The notes: a model not told the origin generated them from the letters alone. A stretch of DNA of 64,000 bases from Demequina gelatinilytica (GCF_000971115.1 NZ_BBLV01000003.1:186001-250000); one strand, 5' to 3'; shown: positions 31,800-41,062, counted from the first letter of the stretch. Translations and numbers: made by a program.

Positions 31800-32171
31800 A
31801 TGAGCGCGTTCAGCCCGGCACAAATGTTCGCCCTCGACCAGGCGTGCAAGCCGATCCGCGAGGCCTTCCCAGCCGCGCACGGCCCGTACCTCGTCGGCAC
31901 CGGCACGACCCGCGGCGGGTACCGCGACGTCGACGTCCGCCTGATCCTGCCCGACGACTACTACGCCGACGTCGAGCGCGCCCTGGGCCGCGACGCCGTC
32001 ACGTTGCTCGCGCTCGCGATCAGCGCCTACCTGGCCGCTGCGACGGGTCTGCCGATCGACTTCCAGTTCCAGCAGTTCACCCTCGCCAACGAGCACCTGG
32101 GCATGCGCAACCCCCTCGGGATGCGCTCACTCGGCCACTACGTCGGCGACGCACGACCCGAGGTGAAGTGA
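31800..32171 (+). CDS. nucleotidyltransferase-fold protein
   Basis: 123 residues. GPYLVGTGTTRGGYRDVDVRLIL matches the Gly-rich turn and Asp-x-Asp of the Pol-beta nucleotidyltransferase fold. The later helix and second strand are present (LPIDFQFQQF supplies the third acidic position), but there is no partner domain. It may be a minimal nucleotidyltransferase acting on a small molecule or nucleic acid; the substrate is not predictable. Confidence 0.65.
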   Translation: MSAFSPAQMFALDQACKPIREAFPAAHGPYLVGTGTTRGGYRDVDVRLILPDDYYADVERALGRDAVTLLALAISAYLAAATGLPIDFQFQQFTLANEHLGMRNPLGMRSLGHYVGDARPEVK

Positions 32172-32593
32172 TGGGCTACAACTACAGGGCTGTTCAGGGT
32201 GAGGCTTCCTACGACGCGAACATCGCCCTCGGCACCAGACTCGCGGACATCATGTTCGACCTCGGTGCCGGCCACGACTCGCAAGCGCCCCCGGCACCGA
32301 GCGCTGAGGCGTGGGCCGCCATCCCCGACCATGACGACGACGAGAACGGCTACCTCGAAGGCCTAGACCGCCTAACCTCGCCGCACGGTGACGGCCCGCC
32401 CGGCATCCCGCTCCACAAGATCGACGGCAGCAATGACGGCTGGCTCGTCACCGAGCAGGAGATCCGCGACGCGCTCGCGGTCATCGACGCGTCGCCGCCG
32501 CCGGCGCTCGAGGGGCGCATGGCCGAGTTCTGGACCGCCTGGGTCGAGTTCATGCGAGCCGCCTCCACGAAGGGAGGGTTCCGCACGTGGTGA
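32171..32593 (+). CDS. hypothetical phage protein
   Basis: 140 residues, ATG overlapping the preceding TGA. Acidic, with a long central loop and a Trp-rich C-terminal helix (MAEFWTAWVEFMRAA). No domain recognised. Confidence 0.55.
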   Translation: MGYNYRAVQGEASYDANIALGTRLADIMFDLGAGHDSQAPPAPSAEAWAAIPDHDDDENGYLEGLDRLTSPHGDGPPGIPLHKIDGSNDGWLVTEQEIRDALAVIDASPPPALEGRMAEFWTAWVEFMRAASTKGGFRTW

Positions 32594-32817
32594 CCGATGC
32601 TACGACCGAGATCGCCCGGTGGGCGGGTCCGCACTTCAATGCTGCACACCAGATCGACGCACCGCGCACGCGCATGACGCGTCGCGCGACCTGTGGGTGC
32701 ACCTGGAAGGCACCGATCGCCCGACTGACATACCGGGCGGCCGTGCGCGACGTGATGCGCCATGTCGAGGCGGTGCGCGAAGCCCGTCATCGCGACCGCG
32801 GCACAGGGAGGAGGTGA
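32587..32817 (+). CDS. small basic protein
   Basis: 76 residues, GTG start overlapping the previous gene by seven bases. Arg/His-rich with a CGC pair. Possibly nucleic-acid binding; no family recognised. Confidence 0.45.
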   Translation: MVTDATTEIARWAGPHFNAAHQIDAPRTRMTRRATCGCTWKAPIARLTYRAAVRDVMRHVEAVREARHRDRGTGRR

Positions 32818-32824
32818 ATCCCTG

Positions 32825-33025
32825 ATGAAGATCAAGCTCTGCTCGGAGTGCGCTCGCGGCAACCACTACGAGTGCACGGGCCTGTCGACGACTCCCCACG
32901 AGGACGACGCGAGCCCGCACCCGTGCCCCTGCTACCGCTGCCACCCGCCCCAGCCCGGCAAGTGCACAGCGTGCGGCCGTTCCGTGAACCCGCACACCGC
33001 CGAGTGCGCCGGCTGCTCCGACTGA
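32825..33025 (+). CDS. cysteine-rich zinc-ribbon-like protein
   Basis: 66 residues with paired motifs CSECARGNHYEC, CPCYRC, CTACGRS and CAGC, enough for two zinc sites. A strong GGGAGGAGG site precedes it. Function unknown. Confidence 0.6.
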   Translation: MKIKLCSECARGNHYECTGLSTTPHEDDASPHPCPCYRCHPPQPGKCTACGRSVNPHTAECAGCSD

Positions 33026-33060
33026 CCCACCCGACCACCAGCTGAGAGGACCCTCCCCTC

Positions 33061-34056
33061 GTGTCATGGCTCCGTACCGGCGACACCGCCGCCCACGACC
33101 CGCGCACCCTCGCGCCCCTCGACCTCGAGGACGCTGACGAGCGCACCGTGGACGAGGTGTTTGGGTTCTCCTGCCGGCTCGCGCTCGAGGCCGGCTCGAA
33201 GGAGACCGACCGGAAGGTCACCCTCGGCATGGTCCGCTCCCTCGCGGGTTCCCCGGCCCGCGCACAGCACCTGATGGGCATGCTCGTGTACGCGAAGGTG
33301 TGGAAGCCCATCGACGGCGGCTGGGAACTCATCAACGACCCCGCCTACCTCCACCTCCGCGGCCAGGACGACATCGACAACGACCGCATCCGCGCTCGCG
33401 ATCGTCGTGACGACCGGCTCGTCGTGTACGCACGCCTGCGGGATGGCGACAACTGCCGGTACTGCTCGAACCCGGTCAACTGGCGTGACCGGAAGAGCCT
33501 GCGGGGTGCGGAGTACGACCACGTCAACATCGCCAACCAGCCCACCGTGCTCGACGAGTTCGTCGTGTCCTGCCGGGACTGCAACGGCGACCACGCCAAC
33601 AAGGGCGACCTCCTGCCCCCGCCCGAGCACCCCGTCTACGGCGCGGTGACGAAGGAGTTCATCAAGACCCGTCTCGGCACCTTCCCCACTCGGGCGAAGA
33701 TCGCCGAGATGCTCAACGGCCAGCGGACCACGCCCGTGGAGAACGCGACCGACCGCCAGCGGACCACCTCGGAGAACGCGACCGGCACGCACGGCCAGCG
33801 GCCCAAGATGGAGAACGCGACGGCCGGCCAGCGGACCACGCGCGCGGAGAACGCGACCGAAACCCCAGGTCCGACCACAGATCCGCCCGATCTACGTCAG
33901 ATCACAGATCCGGGGGGTGTCGGAACTAGATCTGTCGGGTCGGGTCGGGACGGGACTAGTAGTTACGGGCCTGACCTGGACTCGCCTGGCAGCATGCCGC
34001 GCCCTCGCAGGTCTCGCCGCCATCGCCCGAAGCCTCAGCCCACCACGGAGGTCTAG
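33061..34056 (+). CDS. replication-organiser-like protein with HNH endonuclease domain
   Basis: 331 residues, GTG start. Residues 1-105 look like a winged-helix domain of the kind found at the start of phage replication initiators (KVTLGMVRSLAGSPARAQHL). An HNH nuclease follows: CRYCSNPVNWRDR, AEYDHVNI as the DH core, then CRDCNGDHANKG. After that, residues 221-266 carry four imperfect repeats of QRTT...ENAT, and the C-terminus is Pro/Ser/Arg-rich and probably unstructured. It is one of the last early genes and the best candidate for a replication function. Confidence 0.75.
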   Translation: MSWLRTGDTAAHDPRTLAPLDLEDADERTVDEVFGFSCRLALEAGSKETDRKVTLGMVRSLAGSPARAQHLMGMLVYAKVWKPIDGGWELINDPAYLHLRGQDDIDNDRIRARDRRDDRLVVYARLRDGDNCRYCSNPVNWRDRKSLRGAEYDHVNIANQPTVLDEFVVSCRDCNGDHANKGDLLPPPEHPVYGAVTKEFIKTRLGTFPTRAKIAEMLNGQRTTPVENATDRQRTTSENATGTHGQRPKMENATAGQRTTRAENATETPGPTTDPPDLRQITDPGGVGTRSVGSGRDGTSSYGPDLDSPGSMPRPRRSRRHRPKPQPTTEV

Positions 34057-34058
34057 CC

Positions 34059-34781
34059 ATGCCCACCCCTCAGCCCACCACGGACACTCCGCCGCTCACC
34101 GCTCAGGAACGCCGCCGCCTGCAGGCTGATCTCGCGCACCAGCTGCGGCCGATGATCGAGCCGTTCACCAGTCACGAGCCGTGGTACCGGTGGGACGACA
34201 CCGACCACCGGTGGGAGAACATGCCCGCCGGCCTTCACACGACCGAGCTGCCGAGTCTGCTCGAGCAGCTGCAGCATGCGACGAAGCAGGCCAACGGGTC
34301 GACGTCGGGCGGCTACCAGTCGACGGTCCTGGCGCACACCGACGCGATCGACGGGCAACGGTCCATCGACCACGATGTCACCGCGTTCGTCAGCGGCAAG
34401 CTCCACACCCAGCCCGGCCCGCTCGAGGCGAACCTGGCCCTCATCATCAGGCGGATCCCGACCCTGGTGGACGCGGACCTGCTCGAGCTCGCGGCGCTCG
34501 CGAAGCGTTGGGTCATCGCCGCGAAGGTCCTGTCGGGTCTCGACGCGCGGCCGTGGGCTCCGCACAACCGATGCCCGTGGTGCTCGGCGATGGACTCTCT
34601 GCGGATCCGGTTCGACGTGTCGGGGCAGCTCGGCGTCGGCTGGTGCAAGGAGTGCAAGGAGACGTGGGACGAGAACCAGATCTGGATGCTCGGTGCGGAG
34701 ATCAAGAAGCAGAACGCTGAGGGCGTCGACGAGGACGACGCCGACGGTGAGGATGACGACGCAGTGGAGGATGACGCATGA
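34059..34781 (+). CDS. hypothetical phage protein with zinc-finger C-terminus
   Basis: 240 residues. A helical N-terminal domain is followed by CPWCSAMDSLRI and CKECKETWD, a zinc ribbon, then an extremely acidic tail of Asp and Glu. It starts two bases after the HNH-containing gene. The ribbon and DNA-mimic-like tail suggest contact with nucleic acid or replication proteins. Confidence 0.65.
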   Translation: MPTPQPTTDTPPLTAQERRRLQADLAHQLRPMIEPFTSHEPWYRWDDTDHRWENMPAGLHTTELPSLLEQLQHATKQANGSTSGGYQSTVLAHTDAIDGQRSIDHDVTAFVSGKLHTQPGPLEANLALIIRRIPTLVDADLLELAALAKRWVIAAKVLSGLDARPWAPHNRCPWCSAMDSLRIRFDVSGQLGVGWCKECKETWDENQIWMLGAEIKKQNAEGVDEDDADGEDDDAVEDDA

Positions 34782-34984
34782 CCATGGATGAGACCGGGCT
34801 GATCGAGCAGTACGACGTCGACGACACCGTGACGGTCGACGCGGCCGTGCAGACGGGCCGCATCGGGATGCTCCTGACGAACCGGTGCATCGGCTGCGGG
34901 GCGTGGCTGACGAACGACGACGTGCCCGCCCACGTCGCGTTCCATGCCCGTCTCGGTGATCTGCCCGACACGCCGACACCGTGA
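34778..34984 (+). CDS. small hypothetical protein with CxxC/H motif
   Basis: 68 residues, overlapping the previous gene by ATGA. CIGCGAWLTNDDVPAHVAFH resembles a single Cys2His2 finger. Function unknown. Confidence 0.55.
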   Translation: MTMDETGLIEQYDVDDTVTVDAAVQTGRIGMLLTNRCIGCGAWLTNDDVPAHVAFHARLGDLPDTPTP

Positions 34985-35060
34985 ACGCTTCCCCGATGGC
35001 CGGTGTCAGGCGTACCATCGGAACCACTGGGTGACGTGCGCCTGCAGGCGTCCACCCGTG

Positions 35061-35087
35061 AAGGCCCGGCCCGATGGTCCGGGCCTT
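35061..35087 (+). terminator. hairpin at the end of the early operon
   Basis: AAGGCCCGG and CCGGGCCTT form a 9-bp stem in the 238-base gap (34985-35222) after the last early gene. No U-tract follows. It may separate early from late transcription. No gene is seen in the rest of this gap. Confidence 0.5.
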
Positions 35088-35222
35088 CCGCATGTCCAGC
35101 CCCGGTGGGCGAGGCTGCATGCACGGCGGGTCGCACGGGCGTGGGCAGCGCCCGGGCCACACAGAAGGCCGACGCTCGACCCACGCGACCCGGGGCGGCG
35201 TCGGCTCACCCCGGAGGATCCC

Positions 35223-35534
35223 ATGCCGCTGAATGAGTGGGACCCCAGGCGGGGCCGGGGCGGGCGACGATGGCGCGAGCTGACGCGCGAGGTCTGCCCG
35301 CCCGGCTCGATGTGCGAGGCCGAGCGCTGCAAGGCGTCGACCCGCGAGATCATCTTCGGCCTCCGCAGGAACCACCCGCTCGGACCCTCGGTCGACCACA
35401 TCGTGTCGCTCAAGAAGGGCGGGCACCCGACCGCACGAGAGAACCTGCGGCCCGCGCACTTCGGATGCAACTCGTCCCGCGGGTCCGGCGAGCACGAGCA
35501 GCGGAGGCCACGCTCGCGCAACTGGGCCGTGTAG
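35223..35534 (+). CDS. HNH endonuclease, packaging-associated
   Basis: 103 residues. The nuclease core is SVDHIVSLKKGGHPTARENL, ending in RPAHFGCNSSRG, with CEAERCKAS upstream giving the zinc pair. It starts at MPLNEWDPRR; upstream in-frame sequence is not protein-like. HNH proteins encoded beside terminase are a common part of phage packaging machines and help cut DNA at cos sites. The gene stands directly before the small terminase, which fits that role. Confidence 0.85.
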   Translation: MPLNEWDPRRGRGGRRWRELTREVCPPGSMCEAERCKASTREIIFGLRRNHPLGPSVDHIVSLKKGGHPTARENLRPAHFGCNSSRGSGEHEQRRPRSRNWAV

Positions 35535-35665
35535 CGCACAGTTCGCCAGTTACCAGGCGTAATGGCCCGTTTTTTGCGCAAGGCGATTTCTGGGCGATCG
35601 CGCAGTTGACCTTTTTTTCCCCCCACCGATCTGCCCTGATGGGGCCCCACAGGCAGGAGTGAGCG
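35535..35665. promoter_or_regulatory. AT-rich gap between HNH and terminase genes (late promoter or cos candidate)
   Basis: This 131-base gap has the only T-runs in the prophage (near 35570 and 35612), a TTGACC hexamer at 35605-35610 and short palindromes such as TTGCGCAA and GCGATCGC. No good -10 is visible. Its place between the HNH nuclease and the small terminase is where a cos site or the late-operon promoter would be expected. Confidence 0.4.
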
Positions 35666-36139
35666 ATGCCGATCACGACGCATGGCACCTCCGGGTACCG
35701 CCGTGGATGCAAGTGCGACACCTGCCGGCAGGCGCACGCGAAGGCCGAGCGGGACCGCCGTGAGCGTCGTCGCAAGGAGCGGGCGCTGCAGGCCAAGGTC
35801 GACGAGTGGGAGGAGCCGCGGCCGCCGCTGCAGCTGCCGCCGGCGGCCGACATCCTGCGCCGCATGCGCGACAACGGCATCGAGAAGACCCTCGCGGCCG
35901 AGCTCGACGCGCTCGTGGGTGAGCCGCCATGGAAGCAGACCCTCTCGGCGCTCGCGCTGATGAACGCCCGCTACCTCGACCACCTCGCGGAGCTCGATCG
36001 TCTCGATCTGTCGTCGCCGATCCAGCTGCGGCTGCGCGAGTGCCTGAACGGCCTTCGCGCCGCGGCGGGCGGCAACGCCGGCATCGTCGGCGGCCTCGAG
36101 GGGATCCTCAGTGGCCTCGGCACCCCCGACGACCAGTAG
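35666..36139 (+). CDS. terminase small subunit
   Basis: 157 residues. The N-terminus HGTSGYRRGCKCDTCRQAHA is the Cys-rich DNA-binding motif seen in many actinophage small terminases, followed by a highly charged helix and a helical oligomerisation region. It would recognise the packaging site on phage DNA. Its end overlaps the large subunit start by 29 bases. Confidence 0.8.
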   Translation: MPITTHGTSGYRRGCKCDTCRQAHAKAERDRRERRRKERALQAKVDEWEEPRPPLQLPPAADILRRMRDNGIEKTLAAELDALVGEPPWKQTLSALALMNARYLDHLAELDRLDLSSPIQLRLRECLNGLRAAAGGNAGIVGGLEGILSGLGTPDDQ

Positions 36140-37652
36140 CCCGCCGCTCGGGTTCACTCCCCCGCGGTTCGGAACCCAGCGCAATCCCGCGCGCAAGACC
36201 CTAGGCCCGAAGGCCGCCGCGCTCGCTGCGGCGATGGGCGAGCCGCTGATGCCGTGGCAGCGGTGGGTGCTCGACGTCGCGCTCGAGATCGACCCGTCGA
36301 CGGGGCACTTCTTCTACCGCGAGGTCCGGATCGCGCTGCCACGCCAGCAGGGCAAGACGACTGCGGTGAAGACCAGGGCCCTGTTCCAGGCCCTCGCGTG
36401 GGCGAAGCAACGCATCGTTTACACGGCGCAGTCGCGCAATATGGCCCGTCAGCGCCTCGAAGAGGACTTCTACGACCCGATCTCGGCGTCGGTGCTGGCG
36501 GCGACGCTCGCGAGGACGTCGGGCGACAAGCCTGGCTTCCGCGCGCAGGCGGGATCCGAGCACATCTCGTTCATCAACCGGTCCGGCTGGTGGATCGACG
36601 CGGTCACGAAGAAGTCGGGCCACGGTCCCTCCCTCGACCTTGGGCTGATCGACGAGGCGTTCGCGCACGTCGACTCCCGCATCGAGCAGGCCATGCGGCC
36701 CGCGATGATGCAACGTCCGAACGCGCAGCTATGGGTCCTGTCGACCGCCGGCGACGGCGACTCCCTGTACTGGCGCCAGAAGGTCGACGACCTGCGGGAC
36801 AGGATCGCCTCCGGAGCGGAGTCCCGGGTCGCCGGGTTCGAGTGGTCGGCTGACGACGACGCCGACCCGGACGACCCTGAGGTGTGGCGATCGGTGATGC
36901 CGGCCTACGGCGTCATCCTGCGCGACGCGATCTACGGTCCGCGCGGCGAGGTCATCGAGCCGGAGCTCGTCGCGGCCGGTGAGGACCTCGTCAGGGCCGA
37001 GCGCGACAGCATGGACGAGGACGACTTCCGCCGGGCGTTCCTGAACCAGTGGGTCGACAAGAAGGCCACCCAGGGGATCATCGCGTTCGAGCCGTGGAAG
37101 GCCTGCACCGTCCCCGACAACGACCCTGACGTATGGACCGGCGACCCCCTCTGGGCGATCGACGTCTCCCCGTACCGCGACAGTGTGTCGATCGCGATGG
37201 CCGGCGCGCCCGCGCTCGCGGATCGGCGCACCTTTGCCGAGGTCGTCACCCGCCTCGAGGACACCCGCAACGCGGTCGGCACGCTCGTGAAGCTCCGCAC
37301 CGATCACGGCGGGAACATCGTCGCGGTTGACGGCACGGGCGCCGCCGGCAGCCTGATTCCCGACCTCGAGGAGGCGGGATTCGAGGTGATCCAGTTCGGC
37401 CAGCGCGACAAGGTCGCCGCCTGCGGGTCGTTCTACGACGCGGTCTACGAGGGCTCGTTCAGCCACATGAACGACCCCCTGCTCAACGACGCCGTCCTGT
37501 CTGCCAGGAAGCGTGACATCGGCGACGGGGCGTGGGTCTTCACCCGTCGCGGCCTCAATGACATCACACCGCTGTACGCGGTCCTGCTCGCCCGTTGGGC
37601 GTGGATCAAGGAACGGACGGACGACTACGACATCGCCGACTCGCTCGGCTGA
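36111..37652 (+). CDS. terminase large subunit
   Basis: A 513-residue packaging motor. The ATPase domain has the Walker A variant LPRQQGKTTAVK and the Walker B segment LGLIDEAFAH. The C-terminal nuclease has the first catalytic Asp in AIDVSPYRD and further acids downstream. GTG start within the small subunit gene. The whole family length is present without interruption. Confidence 0.95.
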   Translation: MASAPPTTSSPPLGFTPPRFGTQRNPARKTLGPKAAALAAAMGEPLMPWQRWVLDVALEIDPSTGHFFYREVRIALPRQQGKTTAVKTRALFQALAWAKQRIVYTAQSRNMARQRLEEDFYDPISASVLAATLARTSGDKPGFRAQAGSEHISFINRSGWWIDAVTKKSGHGPSLDLGLIDEAFAHVDSRIEQAMRPAMMQRPNAQLWVLSTAGDGDSLYWRQKVDDLRDRIASGAESRVAGFEWSADDDADPDDPEVWRSVMPAYGVILRDAIYGPRGEVIEPELVAAGEDLVRAERDSMDEDDFRRAFLNQWVDKKATQGIIAFEPWKACTVPDNDPDVWTGDPLWAIDVSPYRDSVSIAMAGAPALADRRTFAEVVTRLEDTRNAVGTLVKLRTDHGGNIVAVDGTGAAGSLIPDLEEAGFEVIQFGQRDKVAACGSFYDAVYEGSFSHMNDPLLNDAVLSARKRDIGDGAWVFTRRGLNDITPLYAVLLARWAWIKERTDDYDIADSLG

Positions 37653-37665
37653 ACCCGGAGAACGC

Positions 37666-37851
37666 ATGCAGCACGTCATCACCACGGCACTCGAGACGGC
37701 GGGAATCGTCGCGCTCGCGGTTGCCGCGGCGCTCGCGCTGGCGCCGTTCTCGATCGCGGCGGGCGTCGCTGTCGCCGGCGGCGTGCTGATCGGTGCGTCG
37801 GCGCTCATCGCGCGTGTGAACGCGCCGCGACGCGGGAAGGCTGACCGATGA
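37666..37851 (+). CDS. small membrane protein between terminase and portal
   Basis: 61 residues with two hydrophobic segments (AGIVALAVAAALALAPFSIA, then AGVAVAGGVLIGASALIARV) and a basic tail; overlaps the portal gene by ATGA. Often found at this place in siphophages; function unknown. Confidence 0.6.
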   Translation: MQHVITTALETAGIVALAVAAALALAPFSIAAGVAVAGGVLIGASALIARVNAPRRGKADR

Positions 37852-39044
37852 GCCTGTTCTTCGACAAGCCCTCGGAGCGTCGCTCCATCGACTCGCTCTC
37901 GTGGGATGCCGGAGGCACCCTTGCGGGCGGTCTGTCGGCGACGACGGCGACGCGTCTGATCCCGGTGTACGCCGCGACGAGCCTCATCGCGGACTCGATC
38001 GCGACGCTCCCGCTGCACGCGTACACGGGCTCCGGGGCTGGGCGCGTCCGGCTCGAGCGGCAGCCGACGATCCTGACGAACCCACAGCTGACGCAGACGG
38101 GCAGGATCGCGTGGCTCCACCAGGCGCTCGCGTCGCTCCTGCTCCACGGCAACGCCTATGGCTACACGGTGAGGCTCGGCGCGACGGGCTGGCCCGAGAA
38201 GCTCGTGTGGCTCAACCCGGAGAACGTGCGGGTCGACGAGACGGGCATCGCGCCCCGGTACTTCCACCGCGGCGTCGAGCTCGACCCGGCGGCGGTCACG
38301 CACATCCCGGCCTACGTCCAGCCCGGCTCGATCGTGGGCCTGTCGCCGATCGCGGCGTTCCGACGCCAGTTCACGAAGGCCGACGCCGCCCAGCAGTTCG
38401 GGGCCGCGTTCTTCGAGCGCGGCGTCACGCCCGCGGGCATCCTCCGGAACAACAACAGTGCAACTCTCGGCGCCGAGGAGTCGGCGATCGCGAAGCGCCG
38501 CTTCCGGGCCGCGGTCGCAGGCCGGGACATCTTCGTCACCGGCAAGGACTGGGACTGGCAGCAGCTGTCGGTATCGGCAGCCGACGCGATCTTCCTCGAC
38601 GCGATCGAGGCTTCCGCGACGGAGATCGCCGCAATCTACCGCGTCGCACCCGAGGACATCGGTGGCAAGACGGGCCACTCGCGCCAGTACGCGACGCTCG
38701 TGATGGAGCTCCGCAAGTTCAACGTCCGCACCGTCACCCCGTGGTCGGCTCGCTTCGAGGAGGCGCTGACGTCGCTGCTGCCGCGCGGTCAGTACGCGAA
38801 GTTCAACCTGGATGCCCCGCTGCGCGCGGAGCCCAAGGAGCGGATGGAGACGCACAAGATCGCGCTCGAGCTGGGCCTCGAGACCCTCGACGACGCGCGC
38901 GCGCTCGAGGAGAAGCCTCCGCTGACCGACGCCGAGCGCGCCGAGTGGATCACGACCTTCCGCCCGGCGGCACGCCCGACCGCGGAGCCGCGCGCACTTC
39001 ACGACCCTGCACCCATCGACCCGACAACGGGAGACGCATCATGA
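37848..39044 (+). CDS. portal protein, HK97 family
   Basis: 398 residues. The opening TRLIPVYAATSLIADSIATLPLHAY, the YGYTVRLG segment and the VAPEDIGGKTGHS loop match PF04860 portal proteins. Twelve copies form the channel at the capsid vertex through which DNA moves. It follows the terminase and overlaps the protease gene, the classical HK97 order. Confidence 0.93.
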   Translation: MSLFFDKPSERRSIDSLSWDAGGTLAGGLSATTATRLIPVYAATSLIADSIATLPLHAYTGSGAGRVRLERQPTILTNPQLTQTGRIAWLHQALASLLLHGNAYGYTVRLGATGWPEKLVWLNPENVRVDETGIAPRYFHRGVELDPAAVTHIPAYVQPGSIVGLSPIAAFRRQFTKADAAQQFGAAFFERGVTPAGILRNNNSATLGAEESAIAKRRFRAAVAGRDIFVTGKDWDWQQLSVSAADAIFLDAIEASATEIAAIYRVAPEDIGGKTGHSRQYATLVMELRKFNVRTVTPWSARFEEALTSLLPRGQYAKFNLDAPLRAEPKERMETHKIALELGLETLDDARALEEKPPLTDAERAEWITTFRPAARPTAEPRALHDPAPIDPTTGDAS

Positions 39045-39730
39045 ACGACAAGCTCGAGATCCGCACGGGCCGCCTCGAGCCCGTGGAGCTGCGCGCCGCT
39101 GACGGCGGCATCGGCGTGCTCGCGGGGTACGCGTCGCGGTTCAACTCGTACAGCCAGAACCTCGGTGGGTTCGTCGAGCTGGTGGACCCGGCGGCATTCA
39201 ACAAGTCGATCGCGGACGCGGTGCCGGTCATGGCGCGCTACAACCACGAGGACGCGTACCTCCTCGGCACGACCGACGCCGGCACCCTGAGGCTGTCGAC
39301 GGACAACCTGGGGCTCGCCTACGAGGTCGACCTGCCCGACACGGGCGCCGGCCGTGACCTCCGAGCGCTCGCGGGCCGCGGCGACGTCCGCCACTCGTCG
39401 TTCGCGTTCTACACGATGGAAGACGAGTGGTCAGTGACGGACCAGGGCTTCCCACTGCGGATCCTGCGGTCGGTCCAGCTGATCGACGTCGCGCCGGTGA
39501 ACAACCCCGCGTACCGCGACACCACCGCCGCCGTCCGCTCCCTCTCGGAGCGGATCGGGATGGACCTCGACGAGTTCGCGACCCTCACCCCGGAGGCGCG
39601 CAAGGAGCGCCTCCTCCACGAGACTCCCCCGGCCCCCGCGGTCGAGGAGCAGCACGACGACGAGCAGCGCGCCACGCACTCGCCGATCGCGCTGATGCAG
39701 CGCCGCCTCATCCTGGACGACCTGCGCTAG
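39041..39730 (+). CDS. HK97-type prohead protease
   Basis: 229 residues. The catalytic histidine is His69 in ARYNHED, and the serine is in VRHSSFAF (Ser119 or Ser120), as in family S78. The C-terminal 50 residues are a charged linker. It trims the scaffold region of the capsid protein during maturation. Overlaps the portal gene by four bases. Confidence 0.92.
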   Translation: MNDKLEIRTGRLEPVELRAADGGIGVLAGYASRFNSYSQNLGGFVELVDPAAFNKSIADAVPVMARYNHEDAYLLGTTDAGTLRLSTDNLGLAYEVDLPDTGAGRDLRALAGRGDVRHSSFAFYTMEDEWSVTDQGFPLRILRSVQLIDVAPVNNPAYRDTTAAVRSLSERIGMDLDEFATLTPEARKERLLHETPPAPAVEEQHDDEQRATHSPIALMQRRLILDDLR

Positions 39731-39803
39731 CAGTACCCGCTTGGGCAGCGAGCACCGCACCCGGCACCACCCACCACTCCACCCAAGCAAAAGGGGAACC
39801 ATC

Positions 39804-41021
39804 ATGACCATCAAGGTCCTCACCGAGCTGACGGAGAAGCGTCAGCGCATCTGGAACGAGGCTCAGGCCATCCTCGACACCGCGTCGAACGAGGGCCGCG
39901 ACCTCAACGCGCAGGAGCAGGAGCGCTTCGACGCTGCGTCGGGCGACCTCACCGAGCTCCGATCGCGCATCGACGCGATCGCGCAGGTCGACGCGGACAA
40001 CCGTGCCGCCGAGGAGGCCCTGCGCAAGCTCGGCACCTCGCCGGCCCACGAGCCCGAGGCCGGCTCGATCTCCGAGCAGTTCCGCCAGCTCGCCCGCGGC
40101 GAGATCCGCAAGATCGAGCTCGCGGCCTCGCAGGAGCCGTGGAAGCGCGCCCTGACCAAGGGCACCGCGACCGCCGGCGGCAACACCGTCCCGACGTCGT
40201 TCCACGACCAGCTCGTCGAGCACATGGTCGAGGCGGCGGGTGTCATCACGGCCGGCGCGACGGTCCTCACCACCGCCGGTGGCGAGCCGATCGAGATCCC
40301 CGTCACGACGTCGCACGGCGCTGCGGCGGCCGTCGCGGAGAACGGCACCCTCGCGGGCACCGACCCGGCGTTCGCGAAGCGCACGCTCGGCGCCTACAAG
40401 TACGGCCAGCTGGTGCTGGTGTCGAAGGAGCTCGTCGAGGACTCCGCGGTCGACCTCGAGGGCTACCTCGCGAAGGTCATGGGCCGCAACGTCGGCCTCG
40501 CGCTCGGCACCGACATCGCGGTGGGCAACGGTTCGTCCAAGCCCACCGGCATCATGACCACCGCGTCGACCGGCACCACCGGTGCCGCCTCGGCCGCGGG
40601 CGTGTTCACCGCGGACAACCTGATCGACCTGATGTTCTCGGTCATCGCGCCGTACCGCAACGCCCCCGACGCCGGCTGGCTGATGAAGGACGCCACGCTC
40701 GGTGCCGTCCGCAAGCTCAAGGACGGTGCGAACCGGTACCTGTTCGAGCCCGCGGCGACGGTCGGTGCGCCCGACACGCTGCTGGGCAAGCCGATCACCA
40801 CCGACCCGAACATCGCCGCGGTCGCGGCGACCGCCGCGTCGGTCGGATTCGGCGACTTCTCGGCGTACTACGTGCGCATGGCGCGCGGCGTCACGTTCGA
40901 GCGGTCCGACCAGTTCGCCTTCGACTCGGACCAGATCGCGTACCGCGTGACGGTCCGCGCTGACGGCCTCCTGGTCGACCAGACCGGCGCGTTCAAGAAG
41001 TTCGTCGGCGGCGCGGCCTAA
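39804..41021 (+). CDS. major capsid protein, HK97 fold
   Basis: 405 residues. A coiled, charged N-terminal delta domain (about residues 1-100, TIKVLTELTEKRQRIWNEAQ onward) that the protease would remove is followed by the HK97 core, with TAGGNTVPTSFHDQ and the GNGSSKPTGIM segment typical of the family. An AAGGGGAA site fixes the start. A strong hairpin follows the gene. Confidence 0.95.
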   Translation: MTIKVLTELTEKRQRIWNEAQAILDTASNEGRDLNAQEQERFDAASGDLTELRSRIDAIAQVDADNRAAEEALRKLGTSPAHEPEAGSISEQFRQLARGEIRKIELAASQEPWKRALTKGTATAGGNTVPTSFHDQLVEHMVEAAGVITAGATVLTTAGGEPIEIPVTTSHGAAAAVAENGTLAGTDPAFAKRTLGAYKYGQLVLVSKELVEDSAVDLEGYLAKVMGRNVGLALGTDIAVGNGSSKPTGIMTTASTGTTGAASAAGVFTADNLIDLMFSVIAPYRNAPDAGWLMKDATLGAVRKLKDGANRYLFEPAATVGAPDTLLGKPITTDPNIAAVAATAASVGFGDFSAYYVRMARGVTFERSDQFAFDSDQIAYRVTVRADGLLVDQTGAFKKFVGGAA

Positions 41022-41031
41022 GCCGCGTCTC

Positions 41032-41062
41032 GGCTGGGCGCCCCAACATGGGGCGCCCAGCC
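41032..41062 (+). terminator. hairpin after the capsid gene
   Basis: A 13-bp perfect stem (41032-41044 with 41050-41062) and 5-base loop, AACAT. No U-tract. It probably stabilises or partly terminates the capsid mRNA so that capsid is made in excess over tail proteins. Confidence 0.65.

Noticed and set aside
31540-31803. Plus-strand frame opposite the 60-aa minus gene
   Set aside because: No ribosome site and low-complexity Arg/Leu content; the minus-strand reading has better composition and start.
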